From Progne subis subis (taxonomy: Eukaryota > Chordata > Aves > Passeriformes > Hirundinidae), in the NCBI GenBank assembly GCA_022316685.1, contig JAKJHU010000005.1, positions 12,378,707-12,442,706 of the forward strand: 64,000 bases of DNA, read 5' to 3'. Positions 51,261 to 64,000 of the stretch are shown piece by piece. Position numbers and translations under genes: made by a program. Position 1 is the stretch's first letter; each line of letters starts with the position of its first letter. The notes beneath the pieces are model-generated. The model was not told the DNA's origin. It searched no databases and was given only the letters and a program-made list of their open reading frames with translations.

Positions 51261-52195
51261 ATTATTATTCCTGGTATAGCTCACTTTAGTTTCTTTCTCT
51301 CTGATTCTGGCACAGTGATCTATTTTTCAGTGTAGTGAAGTGTGTTTGACCTACTGGCTTCATGCTTGTATCTCTTCTATAAAAAAGAAGAGATTTTTTG
51401 GTTAAACCTGTATGATGTTATGTTGTATTCCAGTTATGTTTTCCCTCTTCCTTTTTTTTTCAGATACATGACATGCCATCACAACTCACTTTTCCGTTAC
51501 ATTACATCTTGATTTTGACTTTAATTTGAAGTCTTAAAGCTATGTCATAATAAGAATCCCCCTTTGGAAAAGGTTAAAAATAAGTTTTTCTTTCCCTACC
51601 CAATTTTCTTTTCATTAATTATCTGAAAAGAAGTTATTAAAAAGAAAGTCAACTCTACTTTGAGTTTTAGTAGAAATTTTGAGATTTAATACCATTAACT
51701 TCTCAACTATTACAGAATTGCCTTTATCACTGTTTATTGTACACTATCATTTCTCCATGTCAAATCTCTTTTTGCATTTCTGAAGCAAGTTCCCTCATTG
51801 TCAACCAAAGGTACAATTTGTAAATTAATTCACTCTAACAATTTTCCATTTGATGTTAATATCTCAAGCTGGATTACTAAACCCATGAGAGCAGCTGTGT
51901 GATTCATGTGATTCACTGTGATCTATTTCCTAGTATTACTAGGGTCAATTTTATGCTGTATTTTTTAAACCAGTCTGTAAAAGCTTTGGTTCTATCTTTG
52001 GCTTAAATTGAGATCACAATTCAGTATTAGTGCATAGCTTTGTCTTCTTTCCCACTACCTCCCCAACTCTAATTACTCTATATAGAGTTTTGCCTTTTTG
52101 AGAAAATCTTGTCACTATTACAGAAAATATTAAAACCAAGAGTAGCTTTCACGAGTGGAGACAGTTGTCTTAAGTCTTAGAAGAGGAGCTCACCC

Positions 52196-52410
52196 CTTAC
52201 TGTGAGAATGGTGAGGCACTGGAACAAGGTGCACGGAGAAGTTGTGGGTGTCCCATCCCTGGAAATGTTCAGTGCCAGGTTGGATGGGACTTTGAGCCAC
52301 CTGGTCTAGTGGAAGATGTCCCTGCCTGTTCTTTGTCGGGGGGTGAAGGGAGGGATATGGAAATAGATGATCTTTAAGGTCCCTTCCAACCCAAACCATT
52401 CTATGGCTCT
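52196..52410 (+). mobile_element. CR1 LINE 3'-end fragment, + orientation
   Basis: The sequence matches the familiar avian CR1 tail: GAATGGTGAGGCACTGGAAC, then GTTGTGGGTGTCCCATCCCTGG, GCCAGGTTGGATGGGACTTT, and finally AAGGTCCCTTCCAACCCAAA with an ATTCTATGG-type end. Only the 3' end is present, with no reverse transcriptase, which is usual for 5'-truncated CR1 copies. Small differences from the consensus indicate an old insertion. It lies in intron 1 in the sense orientation and is the strongest sign that the genome is avian. Confidence 0.93.
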
Positions 52411-55400
52411 AAAAATAATTAAAAGGGAAGCTGCCATCTGTGTTTTGGTGCTGTGTATGTTTTATGTGCTGTGCTGTGTATGTATGTGATAGTCTTGTGT
52501 TCTGTGCTGCCTGGCTAAGTGTCCTGTTCAGAATGTTTGCCAAAAAGGAGTAAATTAAGCAATGCAAGAGGAAAGATGACACTTATTTCCTCTTGTAGGC
52601 TTCCTCAAGCCGTAAACAATCTCTGTTTGAGTCTGTCAGGGCCAGACTTGAATTCTGTGGCATTTTCTTTCATGAACCTCTTCACCTTTCCCTGAACCTG
52701 TGTATGGATGTTGAACATTAATTGCACACTGCTATGTGAAGAATCACTCCTTTATTACTTGTTTGGACCTGTTATATGCTTGCTTCACTCTCTGATTCCT
52801 ATGTTGGAAGAGATGACGAGCAATCCATGTTCCTTTTGGCTTTACAGGCCTTTATCATGTCCTTCTCCCCAAAGTATTTTCTTCTGTAAAACTTATTCCA
52901 TGCCTGCTTGGTTTCCATGAAAATATTTTTTGAGGAATATTTGAGTAAATTTTTCTGGTTTTTGTAGAGAGAAGTCTTGCCTTGTAAAACTTCTGGAACA
53001 TTAGAAGCGTTCAGCAAGCTATTTTGGCTCTTCCTGAACATACTTCATGATTGTGAAGTGCTAAAGCTTAGAACTGTCTTCAGATCTACTGTCTGGACCA
53101 GAGTAATGGGCACTGCCAGAATGGTTGCAATCAGTGGCTTTGTAGGGCGGATTGATAAAAAGTGTAGTATAACACAAGTGCTGTCAGTCTGACATTGTAT
53201 TTATACTGAGCAACTAAAGGTTGAACACAGTCTCTGTTTCACTTCTGGTCAGGATAGCTCACAGCCCAAATTTACCCACGTGTTCTTTTATTATAGGGCA
53301 AAGCTTTCATTTTTCTGTTAAAAAAACCCCAAAAACAAACAAAAAAACCCCTAAGGGATTTATGGATGGATTTGAATGGAATGAATGGATTTATTTTGAG
53401 GTAATGTGAATACATGAGTATGGAGCCTGTTTTTCTAGGCTAAATATGTTAGTTGAAAATACTGGAAATAGAAACATGTTGCAGAAGCCTTTTTGTGCCT
53501 CTGTCAGTCAGGGGGGATTACAGCGGGGACAGCAGAGCACTCATTTTTGAGGTTGAAGCCTACACCATTTCCCTCTGTCCTGCTGTGACCTTAATGAGAG
53601 AGCTGCCCTTTGCATCCAGGCTGGCAGGCAGAGCCCCACACTTTGTCTGGTAACATCCCTGTGTGATGGGGGAAACAGACAAGGAACTTCTGTACCATTG
53701 TGGCTGCTCCTGGCAATGCCTGTCCTCAGCAAAGCTGTACCCAGTGCCTGCTGAGGCAGTACGTTCCCTGTGCCTGCTTCATCAGGATGCAGGTGCTCAG
53801 ACAAAACCATAGAAGAGCTGCTTACAATTGACTACATGAGGAGAGCTTACTTTATAAACAATCTGGTTAGGCTGGAGGCATTTTTTCTATGGTGATAATA
53901 AGCAGCTCTTGCTCTTTGATTCTGTGTTAAGTGATTGATACTTCACATGGTGACAGTGTTATGACTAATTGTGAAATTACATGAGAGTAAAAAATGGCAT
54001 GAGGAGGTTTTTTCACATTTGTACTAGACAATAGTACAAAAGTCTCTTGAAGGCATTTTCTTGGAAAACTGAGACCTTTGCACTCTTTTCTGGTCCCTAA
54101 AAGTGGCTCCCACTACTTGATAAGTAAACTTTTGTTTTGGGAACTTTTGGAAAGATTAATGTGAAAACATTGATGATAGCTAAGAGTCAGGCATGTGGAT
54201 CCTAGGAAGTCAGTTCTTACCTAGGCTCAAATTATTAGTGAAATAAGTTTCTATTCACTGTTCTAGATTTAATTCTTTATCCTACTTTTAAAGAGCCTTG
54301 AATTCCTCTGTTAAAGTCATCCCTGGTTCTGTTTGTAATACTGCAGGAGAATGGCATCTGTGATATTACTGTGTAAAACCTTCCCACTGAGTTGTATATT
54401 AAAGAAAACCGTGTATTTGTTTTCTTCTCCTTGAACTTTTCTTATTTCTTTTCACCCTGTATCTGTCCTACTGAGCTGCCTTGCAGACCGTTTTCCCTTA
54501 TTTTCATTTGCCTTCTCAGGTACTGGATCATCTGCTTATGAAGTAGTTATTTTCTCTTTCTAGTGTTCATTTGCTGCCTTGATTCCCTCCTGATATATCT
54601 TTGATTAGTTTCTTCCAGTCCTGGAAATAGAGGAAATGATGGGAGGAAGTTATCACAGTAACTGTTATAAAATGATGTGGAATGTAAATGACAGTATAAT
54701 GGCACATACCATGGGGTATGCCAAAGATTCTCACGGAACTGATTATCTTTCAAGGCTTGGGAGGGATGAAGTTGATGTGTGCAGGGAATCTTTGGATACC
54801 AAAAATGCCGACTACATAGACCCTGAAGAGGAGACCAGAATAAGAGTGACTTTTTTTTAGGTGAGAAGGTCAGTTTTAAGGTGATGAGGCAAAGATGGCT
54901 TTGGCAGTCCTATCCTAAGGTCCCAGGGAGCCCCTTCATGGGATGAGGATTGTAGTTGAACCTTGGTTCTGCCCTGAGATGCCAAGTGCTGCCTGCTTGT
55001 TAGAGCCAGCCGCCCAACGGAGGAGAGAACACGATCATAACAATGCTTTGTTTCCTTGAGGCAGTGAGCACTGATTCCCATGTTCCTGCTAGGTGAAGGA
55101 AAAGGTTTTGTACTTGTGATTTCTTCCTCTGTTCAAGTGGCTTGTGTTCCTCCTGCTTCCTGGTGTCAAATTTCGGCTTTTTTATGAGCTGTCCTGAGAA
55201 TCTGTTCAAGTCCTTGAACGTACGGGGAGCAATCCCTGTCACATTCCAGCTTCCCCTCCCTGTGCCTTCCTCAGCCCCTTGCCCTGTCTGTCTCCTCTGC
55301 CCTGCTCTGTCGGAGTGTATACTCTGCCTTGGCTGTGGTATCACAAGAAAAGGAGCGAGGGAGGAAAAAGAGCTGGTGAGTCAGCTGTGCCTGTAGGTAA

Positions 55401-56280
55401 ATTGTTTGGTAGTGACCAATGCAGATGTTGAGCAAAAAGCGTGAAACTGCTTGACGACCCTGCTCACAAAACACACCTCTAGTTTTTGGGGAGTCAGGTA
55501 TGCCACTGCTCGATGGCTGACATTTCTCTACTATAGAAATGTTAATTCTCTCTGAATAGAAAACCGATAGCGATGGCTTGGACCCAAGCCTCACCCTTAA
55601 CTCCCTCGAAGTTGTTTCTTTCTTCTCTTCAATTCTTATACAAAATAACTTTCTTAATTGTGGAAACAGACAGATTGGTATCAGCGCAAATCCTTAAGTG
55701 TAAGCTCTGTCCTAATGTTTTTACATGAATGGAAGGTATTGAATGTCTGCAGGGGTGCTTTTCGTGGTGGTTATTTTAGACAGAAAAGTCTAGACAGTTC
55801 TTAGGATCTATTGCACATCTCTACACCTGCCAAAATTTAGTAGGGAGTTTTGTTCAAATTACACTGCTGTTCATCAGAAAGGTTTTCACAACACGCATAA
55901 CAGTAACTGAATTAGTCTGTCTCTCTCCCTCTGCTACTAGTGTTCTAAAACTTGAATAGTATTCTGCAATTGCTATTTTTATTTCTACCTTTCCTCATTC
56001 CCTAACAATTATGTGAATAGAAAGGACATTCTTTTGTGCATGGTTTTATTGTATGTGCAAGAAATAAAGATTTCACACACATGATTGAGACAAATGTTTT
56101 TTAAACACACTTTGAGCCTAAAATGAATAGATTAGCTTTGAAAAAGGCTCTTCAGTGGATAAAGGAGGTAAATATACATAGCTTTTTTCAATGTCAGTCT
56201 TAATTGTATTTTTTCAGAAAAACAGAAAACTACTTTCTTACTTGAACCTGCCAGTATTGCACAGTTGAAAATGATCTGAC

Positions 56281-56329
56281 ATGTAAGAAAGTATCTTTCT
56301 AAGTAATGTAAGAAATTATCTAAGTAATG
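56281..56329. repeat. Short tandem repeat, unit about 25 bp
   Basis: ATGTAAGAAAGTATC..TAAGTA is followed by ATGTAAGAAATTATCTAAGT. The second copy has lost three bases. Intronic; no function inferred. Confidence 0.75.
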
Positions 56330-57061
56330 TTGACTTGCTTTTTATAGGTTTTAGTTCATCTAAGTTCTTCAGCAATATTCAGACATTGCAATCAGCAATA
56401 CCGAGTCTCCATAAGGTCTGAAGTTCATGGAGAAAATATGTGGAAAGAATATAGATGTTTGGAAGAAGAGAAAAATGAGCAGTTCATTTAGATACTAGTG
56501 ACATTTGAATGCTGATTTTAAAATTTTGCTTAAATATTATTAAAATTTATTGAATTAGGTTATGAATCCTTGTTCTTCCCTTCTCCCTTCCCTCTTGGAT
56601 GTGTGGTTTGCACATAATGTTTTTGATTTGCATATGATTAAATATTTCATTCATATCAGTGGAAAATTAAACTATAGGCTATAAAATGTGGTGGCAACCT
56701 CAACTAAAATGTTTATTATTTCCCCCTAGGTTTCTTAATAAAAATAATAACAATGTTCCTAATGTTGGTAAGCTCATCTTAAACTATCTACCAGTACATG
56801 CATTTCTGAGTCTGTCTTCATTTCCTGCTTTGCATAGTTTTGGTCATTTAATCTTACTTACATGTTTAGTTGAGCACTTGTGTCATGGTGTTGGCTATTT
56901 TAAGTCAACATTTGTGCAATTTTGTAATGTCTTATTTTATAAAATATAGTCGTACAGTGTGATTATAAAAGTACTGGTTTTAGGGGCTCTTGATTAAAAA
57001 AAAAAAAAAAAGTAGCCCTTCAAGTTTTAGTAGACCTTGAATAATAGGCAGCCATGAGTTT

Positions 57062-57078
57062 AAAAAAAAAAAAAAAAA
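57062..57078. repeat. A17 homopolymer
   Basis: Seventeen consecutive A. A separate A16 run lies about 50 bp upstream at 56996-57011. Intron 1. Confidence 0.9.
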
Positions 57079-58513
57079 CACAGGCAAGCTAAAAGCCAGA
57101 GTTATATTTCTTGGGGAGGATATATATGTTTGAGTCTCCATGTTTTAGCATAGAATGAAGTTCTAGAAGGGATAGTAGGCAAAAACCAAACTGTATTAAA
57201 AAAACTTAAAACCTAAACTGCATGCTGAATGAAGTGTTTTATTTTAGGTGTTTGTGTAGTTTGTAATGGAAACTATGGGCTTACAAGAGCAAATGGTGGG
57301 AAACAGTGGTCTGTGAAGCAGCAATAAAAATTGGGAATGCCAAATATGTGCACTGTATGTCAGCCTTGGTTGTGAATTTGTTTGAAAAAATAAATCGTTC
57401 AACAATGAAGAACAGGGGGGTTTTTTGTGTTTTTTTTTTTTTTAATTTTTCCTGGGAAAAGAGTTTGTATAGCTTAAGGGGGAATTTGGTGTCTGTGGGA
57501 AAGAGAACAGTGGGCTCAATTTTCAAAATTTGTGTATCTTTGCCAAGACATATGGGAAGAAACAAGAGTGCACCCTGAACAACTGTAGCCCTGGGAAACT
57601 CTGGTAGTCTTGCATGTGGGTTTTCCCATTCATAATTACACTTAAAAATCAAGCTGTGTGCACTGGTAGCTCTGCACGAGGAGGAGTCAAGTTTGTTCAG
57701 CCAGATGTTGATTTACTCTAATAATTAAGCTTGCCCGAGTCATGTAAAGAGATGTCTGTCCTCATTAACTTGGAAAGGCAAGTGGTGTGTGTTTAGCCAG
57801 CCTGTGCCTTTGGGAGCCTGTCCTCTCTGTCTGCTGGGAGCAGTGGCTGCTCCTGCCGCTGTTTGGACATGAATGTGTTTCATGTGACTCCTCAAACTCC
57901 CTTTGTGATTTGTGTCAAGTGTTTTCATGGTGGTAGAGTGCTCTGGGAGTGCTGGTTTTCCAGGCTGCTGTTGCAGCTCCACAAGTAGAACTGAGTGTTG
58001 GTGTTTTCTCTAGTTCAGGATGCTGTTCGTGTTTCTCATCTGCTGCGTTTGATATCCTGTGCATCTCAATGGTTTCCTTTTGAGCCAGCATTGTGCATAA
58101 ACATCCTTTATTCAAGTAAAGGTTCAACCTTTTGTTAAAAAGGAATGGTGAAACAATACAGCTGTTGTGAACATACAAAGATGATGTCAAATGCGTTATC
58201 TGAATTTTTGCTCATGACATCTGTTTTTAAATGATGTGTGGTGTATTCCTGTGAAACAGAGGTAGTTGGGTCCGTTCATTTTGCTCTAGCCAAAATGTTG
58301 AAGAGGAACAGAGTTACAAGAGCGCTGAAACATTTTTGAAATAACACATCCATCCAAATCCCCCCCAGATTGTTGCAGCTCACAGGCTCTTAAACAACAG
58401 AGGAAATAAGGAGAATACACAAGGAAACAGGATTAACGAATGAAGCTTAGAGTAAAATAAGATGAAAAGCAGAAACACCTTCTGTAATCACTTGGGAAAA
58501 CCTGTAGAGAACA

Positions 58514-58545
58514 GGATCATAGAATCACAGGTTAAAGTGAGGATT
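58514..58545 (-). mobile_element. Possible CR1 tail remnant, - orientation
   Basis: GGATCATAGAATCACAGGTT resembles the end of a reverse-oriented CR1, but the match is lost after about 20 bp. It could be a very short truncated insertion or chance. Confidence 0.35.
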
Positions 58546-58750
58546 TGGGGTATATTGCTGGGACAAAATGGCCTAAACTGCTTTAAAAATACTTCTAGAT
58601 AGAAAAATGAAATAGATTTCGTACTGGTGTGTATTGTTGATCCTTAGAAAGGGGAAGCAGTGGCTGCTTCAGGAAGCTGCAGGCTCTTATAAATCAAGGT
58701 AATAATGAGTCTTGAGCCAAACATCCTTTTGATTGCTTTGCCTTTGTGGG

Positions 58751-58790
58751 TTGTTTTTTTTGTTTGTTTTGTTTGTTTGTTTGTTTTTTA
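58751..58790. repeat. (GTTT)n simple repeat
   Basis: GTTT units mixed with T-runs in intron 1, about 560 bp before exon 2. Confidence 0.9.
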
Positions 58791-59128
58791 ATTTTCCTTC
58801 TCATAATTTTATGCTTTTGTTTCTTTGCTTGTTTAACAGGCTTTAGGCAAGGTCTTTGTTCTTGCCTTGGATTGTTTTTGTTTGTTTTTTGACAGTTGTT
58901 ATTTTTTTGTTGTTGCTATGGATGCCCCTCAGGGTTTGGGTTACCCAGATGTGTATGTCCCTTGGTCACTTTGCCTATGCAGACAACAAAGGCACATTTT
59001 TACTGGCTGAGCTTGATCCACAGGGAGCAGGCAGGTTGTGCATTGACCTAAAGATCCCCATAACTTATGTGCTCCATTTCTGTGCTCCCGTGGTAAAATC
59101 TCAGTCACACTGTAAGTTTCTTTCATAA

Positions 59129-59515
<387 letters not shown>

Positions 59516-61156
59516 TAAGTTGTGAACAGACATGCAAAGATTTTCTAAAAGGGCTTTCTTGGGTGAATAACCAAAGCAAGATTGATAAAACCAGAATACC
59601 CTTGTCTCTTGCTTTCTGTTACACATCATGATAAAAGAAAAAAGTAAGAATTTGTTAAATTCTTCCAAGTTTTGTATTAATAGTTCTGTAACTTCTTCCT
59701 GATAAGAGGCAACTTTAATTCATTTGGTTGCACTTCCAAAGGAAGAAGTTGTCTGAGTGACATTGTTAGGTCTTGTGACTCCTGTTATTGAACAGTTTGT
59801 CTTAGAAGACAGAAGACACACTGTTGAAATGACAGGTGCTAGAAGTTCCTCACATCAGTTGAAATGGGTTTAGGCTAATTCTGTAGCAACCCTATGAATT
59901 GAAGAAAAATTAATTCTTGAGATGAGGGATGTTTAGCCACCTCAGTTTCAGTCTAGCTGAACTCTTCATTGGATTCAGAACTTGACCTGTTCCTTTGTCC
60001 TATTCCTGATATGTAACTGCAGACACTTTGAAAACAAACATATTCTGAAAAGAATAAATATATTTTAGATTGTTTTACTAGGGCAGGCTTTATTTAAAAG
60101 CCATAGTTTGGTCACAGTCTTGAAGGCCTCTTTGATGCAGTGCAGTGTAATGAGCAGCAGAGGTGTATATATAATTACATTAGGGGGGAGAGTGGGAAAG
60201 CCTGCCTGATGATTCCTTGGCCAGCACTGGCCTGTCTTCCCTACAATAGGCAAGGCTTGCAGCAGCAAGCATACGCTTCTTAAAATGGAGAGTCTTTATT
60301 GCCTGTGTGATATGTGCTTTATTTGCTGCAGAGAGGTGCTACAGAGAATGTTCCTACTCTACAACCTGGAGCAAATTGTACTGCAAAACAAGCATTTTAA
60401 TGAAATCTCTTCAAACCATCTAAAAAACTCAAGGAATTACTCTTATACTTGTAAGATATTTTATTTCCTTTAGGTATATGATCTACCAAAAAATTTTAAC
60501 GTTAACTTGGAAACCTAATAGAAAAATGTAACTAGACTGAAAAGCAGTTCGTGGTGTGGCAAGGAGCTTGTTGGGCAAGTGCAGGGGTCTGATGAGTTAG
60601 TAAATGTAGTGTGGGCTGATTGAAGTAATCTATGTGGCAGTCCCCAAAGGCACTTTTTTATTCTCTTCAAAATATTAGAATAAAGTGAACAAAGCTGGAC
60701 AACTGCCAGAACCTAAAGCTGTGTTTTATCTCCTACAATTTCCTTCTAATTTCCTTTGTAGACAAAAGTTTTGACCTCAGACCCATTTCTGGAAATCCTT
60801 TGTGAAATGCAGCTCAAGTTAATGCATTAGACAGATAGTGCATATTACAGCTGAAATGTGTTTGTTTCCTTTTTAAGAGGTGAAGGAAGAATTCCTGTGT
60901 TTTCAGTATGCCCTTTGCCATCTTCTTGATGCCTGTTCTCTTGTGTTTTTGGAACTGCATAGACTCACCACTGATTTTGTTTCCAAGGGGATACTAAATG
61001 CTAATGAGAACTAATTTTTTTTCTTCTTTTTGTGCAAGAGAGGTTTCTGATTCCACCTGCATTAGTTCTTTGAAAGTGGGAATGTTTATTGTTTAGTGAA
61101 TGTTTTGTACATATGCTGACACTTCTCCAACTTTTGGGACTTGTAAGCAAAGGAAC

Positions 61157-61181
61157 TTTTTTTTTTTTTTTTTTTTTTTTT
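61157..61181. repeat. T25 homopolymer
   Basis: Twenty-five consecutive T in intron 2, followed by GTTACCCC and a second short T-run. Confidence 0.95.
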
Positions 61182-62910
61182 GTTACCCCTTTTTTTGACC
61201 CCACTGCCACCTCCACTGAGCTGTCAGCTCACATTGTGGAAATGTGTCATTGGCTGGGCCAGCCTGATGTCACCCTTTGAAAGGTTGTCATTCTTGGTGG
61301 AGAAAAGCTGAGAGGGAGTTTTGGTGATTTCCCAGTCCTGGAGTTCCCAAGAAGAATTTCCCTTTTTATCTAGTTTTGCCTTGGCAGTTTCCCAACTGAG
61401 TTTCCTTCAGATCAGATGCCTCACACCACAAGAACACATGTGGCTCTAAAGGAAGTGAGGAAGCTCTCTTTGGAACATCTTTCTCCTCCAGTATCTCTTT
61501 TCAGGCATTCACCATATAGACCTTTGTTCCAGGCTCAGCAGATCAGTCACTTAACAAAGTGTGGACAAAGTCCTTGCCTTGAGAAAGGACACTAAATGCA
61601 CCTGATTTTTAAATTTAGTTTTTCTAGGGGTTAAGTACTATTTGGCAGCACCAAGCTAAAAATATGTCTGGAAGTTTCTGGTGTGAAAAAGAAATTATTG
61701 CATCTTTCTCTACTGCTTTGGTGATGAAGCAGTGTTCCCTTATGTCCTTGTAGCAGTGGCTGCATATGCAGCATCTTCAGGAGTCAGCAGGAGAGTGTAG
61801 ACTGGGATAAACACATTTCTGTTGCTCTTGAGCTGGTCTAACTGAGTTTTCTGAACAGGTGTTGAGGACTTATTGAGGAATTTAGAGGATATATCAAAGG
61901 ACCTGAATTCCCTCCAAAGAAAGGAAAAAAAATCACTAACTTGAGTATTTCAACTTTTTGTTGACACTGCTGCTTGGTGTGTTGGTGTGGGGTGAGGGGG
62001 AGAAGGGATGGAAGAAAGATCACGTTTCTTTGTTGATTGAAGTATTTGGGGGAGGAGGGAACAAACATACATAACTTTGCTTTTCAAACCACAAAAGCAG
62101 GGACAGAAAACAAGTTTTTGAGGGCTTAATGATTATAAAGCAATGCAAGCACAAACTATGCAAATATTTTCACTTTTAATGTGTTCTTTGGATTTGATTT
62201 CTGAACCTTTGCCTACAATGGTTTGTAGGCAATGGGTATGACGTGAGAGTCTGGAAAGAAAAAAGCAGTCGATTTTTCTTGAGGTTAAAATAGAGATACT
62301 AATTATATACAATTAAAAAAACACCCCAAGCCTTGAAAAAAACCCATAAACCAAAAAAAGGCATTGTAGTGCCTTTGATAATTTTACTGGTGATAATGTT
62401 CTGCCAGCACATTTGCAACATGATAACATGAAAAAAAATATGTGAAGACTTACCATTTAGGTCCTAATCATTGTCAAAGGATATCTGTGCACTACCACAT
62501 AAGATTTTTGGTTTTTTTGAGGCTTCAAATTTTGTGTTGTTTATTAGGAAATTTGCTACTCCAGAGAATTCTTTAGAATGCATTTTTGTTAAAAGGAAAA
62601 GACCAAGAATGGGTGACTGTGGCAATACCTTGTGTTAATTCAGATGTTTATATAGGCCTGCAGTGAGTTGGATCAGCATCTCAGCAAGCATTTCAACTGG
62701 TTTTATTCATTCTTTTTTCCCAGAGCAGGTTTTCAGTTCAATCAGCCACCATGTACAACTCATCACATTGCAGCATGTGAACATGGCTGTGAAAGGGAAG
62801 AGAATGCTGTCCCTGAGCAGTAGCAGAGCTCTTTGTCAGCCCAGTTCAGCTCTGACACAACTGCTCTGCTCTTTTGACTTCAGTTAGCCACTTGTTTTGT
62901 TTTGGATGTT

Positions 62911-62952
62911 GATTTTTTATTTTATTTTATTTTATTTATTTTTTTTTTTTTT
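62911..62952. repeat. (TTTTA)n / T-rich simple repeat
   Basis: Several TTTTA units passing into a T-run, in intron 2. Confidence 0.9.
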
Positions 62953-64000
62953 AATGTTGGTTGCCTGACCTTGAGCCATTATTTGGTCAGATTACTTTTT
63001 CTCATTAAATATGTTGGAGGGTAGAAGGAGTGAGCTCATGTGCTCTCTCTTGCACATGTGGGTGCTGCCTCTCCTCCAGCCCTGCATGTGGCTCCCCAGG
63101 TTAATGAGTAATAGCCTGGGAATGCTTGACATCGGGTGCTCTTGACCGCCGGCTGCAGCTTGTGTTTGGATTAAAACAGCTTTGATGTTTAAAATTGGGA
63201 GCGATAATAAAATGTAACCTTTTCTTTGGTTCACAAGCAACATCTAAAACCTTTTGGGTGCTTAAATAATATTTTGTTAACTCTTGTAGCCTTAGTTCAG
63301 TGGAAATATTTCAAGACAAGCCTGCTAAGCTTTGCACTTCAACTGTGTGTCACTGTGAAGGTTGTTTGGTGTGCTGTCACAATATCAACATTCCTATCTG
63401 TCCTGGACTGGGTCTACAGTCCTATAACTAGTTAAATTAATCCAAGTTAGCTGCTGTCTCCACCCCCTCCTGTCCTCTGATTAGTGATCCTTTGTGCTTG
63501 CACTCACCTGACCCTGAAGGGAGCTATTTCAGGGGAGCTAAACCGTGGGATTAGATTTCTTTGTATTGTTTAGATCCCCAAGCTAACCCTCCCAACAGAG
63601 TGGACAATGCAAGTGTAGGAGGAAGAATAGTTGGTGATGTGAGAGCTGGTCAAGAGAGTTTCAGCTTGGATAGAAGCATTGCTATATCTGGTGAAGGGGC
63701 AAAATGCTTTCTGTGTATTAGAGCAGACACTGAGAGGACTGGTGGAGCAGCAGTGGCTTGGGCTGTGATGACTCCTGTTTCTGGGACAGTTCATCCACTA
63801 TGGCTGATCCAAAGTTGTGCCGTTTGGTGTCCTGGTACTCAAGAGCTGCATACCCTGTGTTGTGTGGGTAGGTGTGGCGCTCGGTCAGGACCTTTCCTGG
63901 AGCACAGACTGCTGGTTTAGCAGTGGAGATGCACTCTGCAGAGCCTTTGGGGGAAGCTGTAGGAGAACTTAGAGCAGTGACTTGGAGCTTGGTTGCGATG

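Noticed and set aside
63561..63920. 119-codon + frame near the right end, considered as CNKSR3 exon 3
   Set aside because: It does not contain the expected continuation of the protein after CAL (NYGLET) nor any CRIC-like sequence.

Overview
The window looks like a stretch of bird nuclear genome. The evidence is AT-rich sequence with diverged CR1 LINE 3' tails of avian type (clearest at 52196-52410), very few other interspersed repeats, and vertebrate exon/intron structure. The species cannot be named from the sequence. Only one protein-coding gene can be supported: the 5' part of CNKSR3 (connector enhancer of kinase suppressor of Ras 3) on the + strand.

Layout. Positions 1 to about 31.5 kb are gene-free and presumably upstream of CNKSR3. 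They hold homopolymer tracts, simple repeats, one diverged 110-bp tandem duplication (18.2-18.4 kb) and many short chance ORFs. A small CpG-rich patch lies at 31.5-31.7 kb. The main CpG island spans about 32.23-33.0 kb and contains a TATA-less promoter with GC boxes, a 5' UTR with a start-stop minimal uORF, and coding exon 1 (32691-32742, residues 1-17 plus one base). Intron 1 is about 26.6 kb (32743-59345). It begins in CpG-rich sequence, carries CR1 tails on both strands, many T-runs, and one A-run preceded by a correctly spaced AATAAA. Exon 2 (59346-59509) completes the SAM domain. Intron 2 runs from 59510 past the window end, and no further CNKSR3 exon was recognised.

Spliced together, the two exons give 72 in-frame residues: essentially the complete N-terminal SAM domain. 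The CRIC and PDZ regions and the C-terminus lie beyond 64000. In mammals CNKSR3 is an aldosterone-induced scaffold that assembles ENaC-regulating proteins and restrains ERK signalling. Here the sequence directly supports only the SAM domain and the promoter.

I found no operon, CRISPR array, rRNA or tRNA gene, complete retroelement or novel multi-gene system. The observations worth a second look are regulatory or structural: uORFs, an unusual exon 2 donor that would give a SAM-only product if intron 2 is retained, a possible retrocopy end, a duplicated element with STAT-like motifs, and a few ATG-initiated ORFs of uncertain status.
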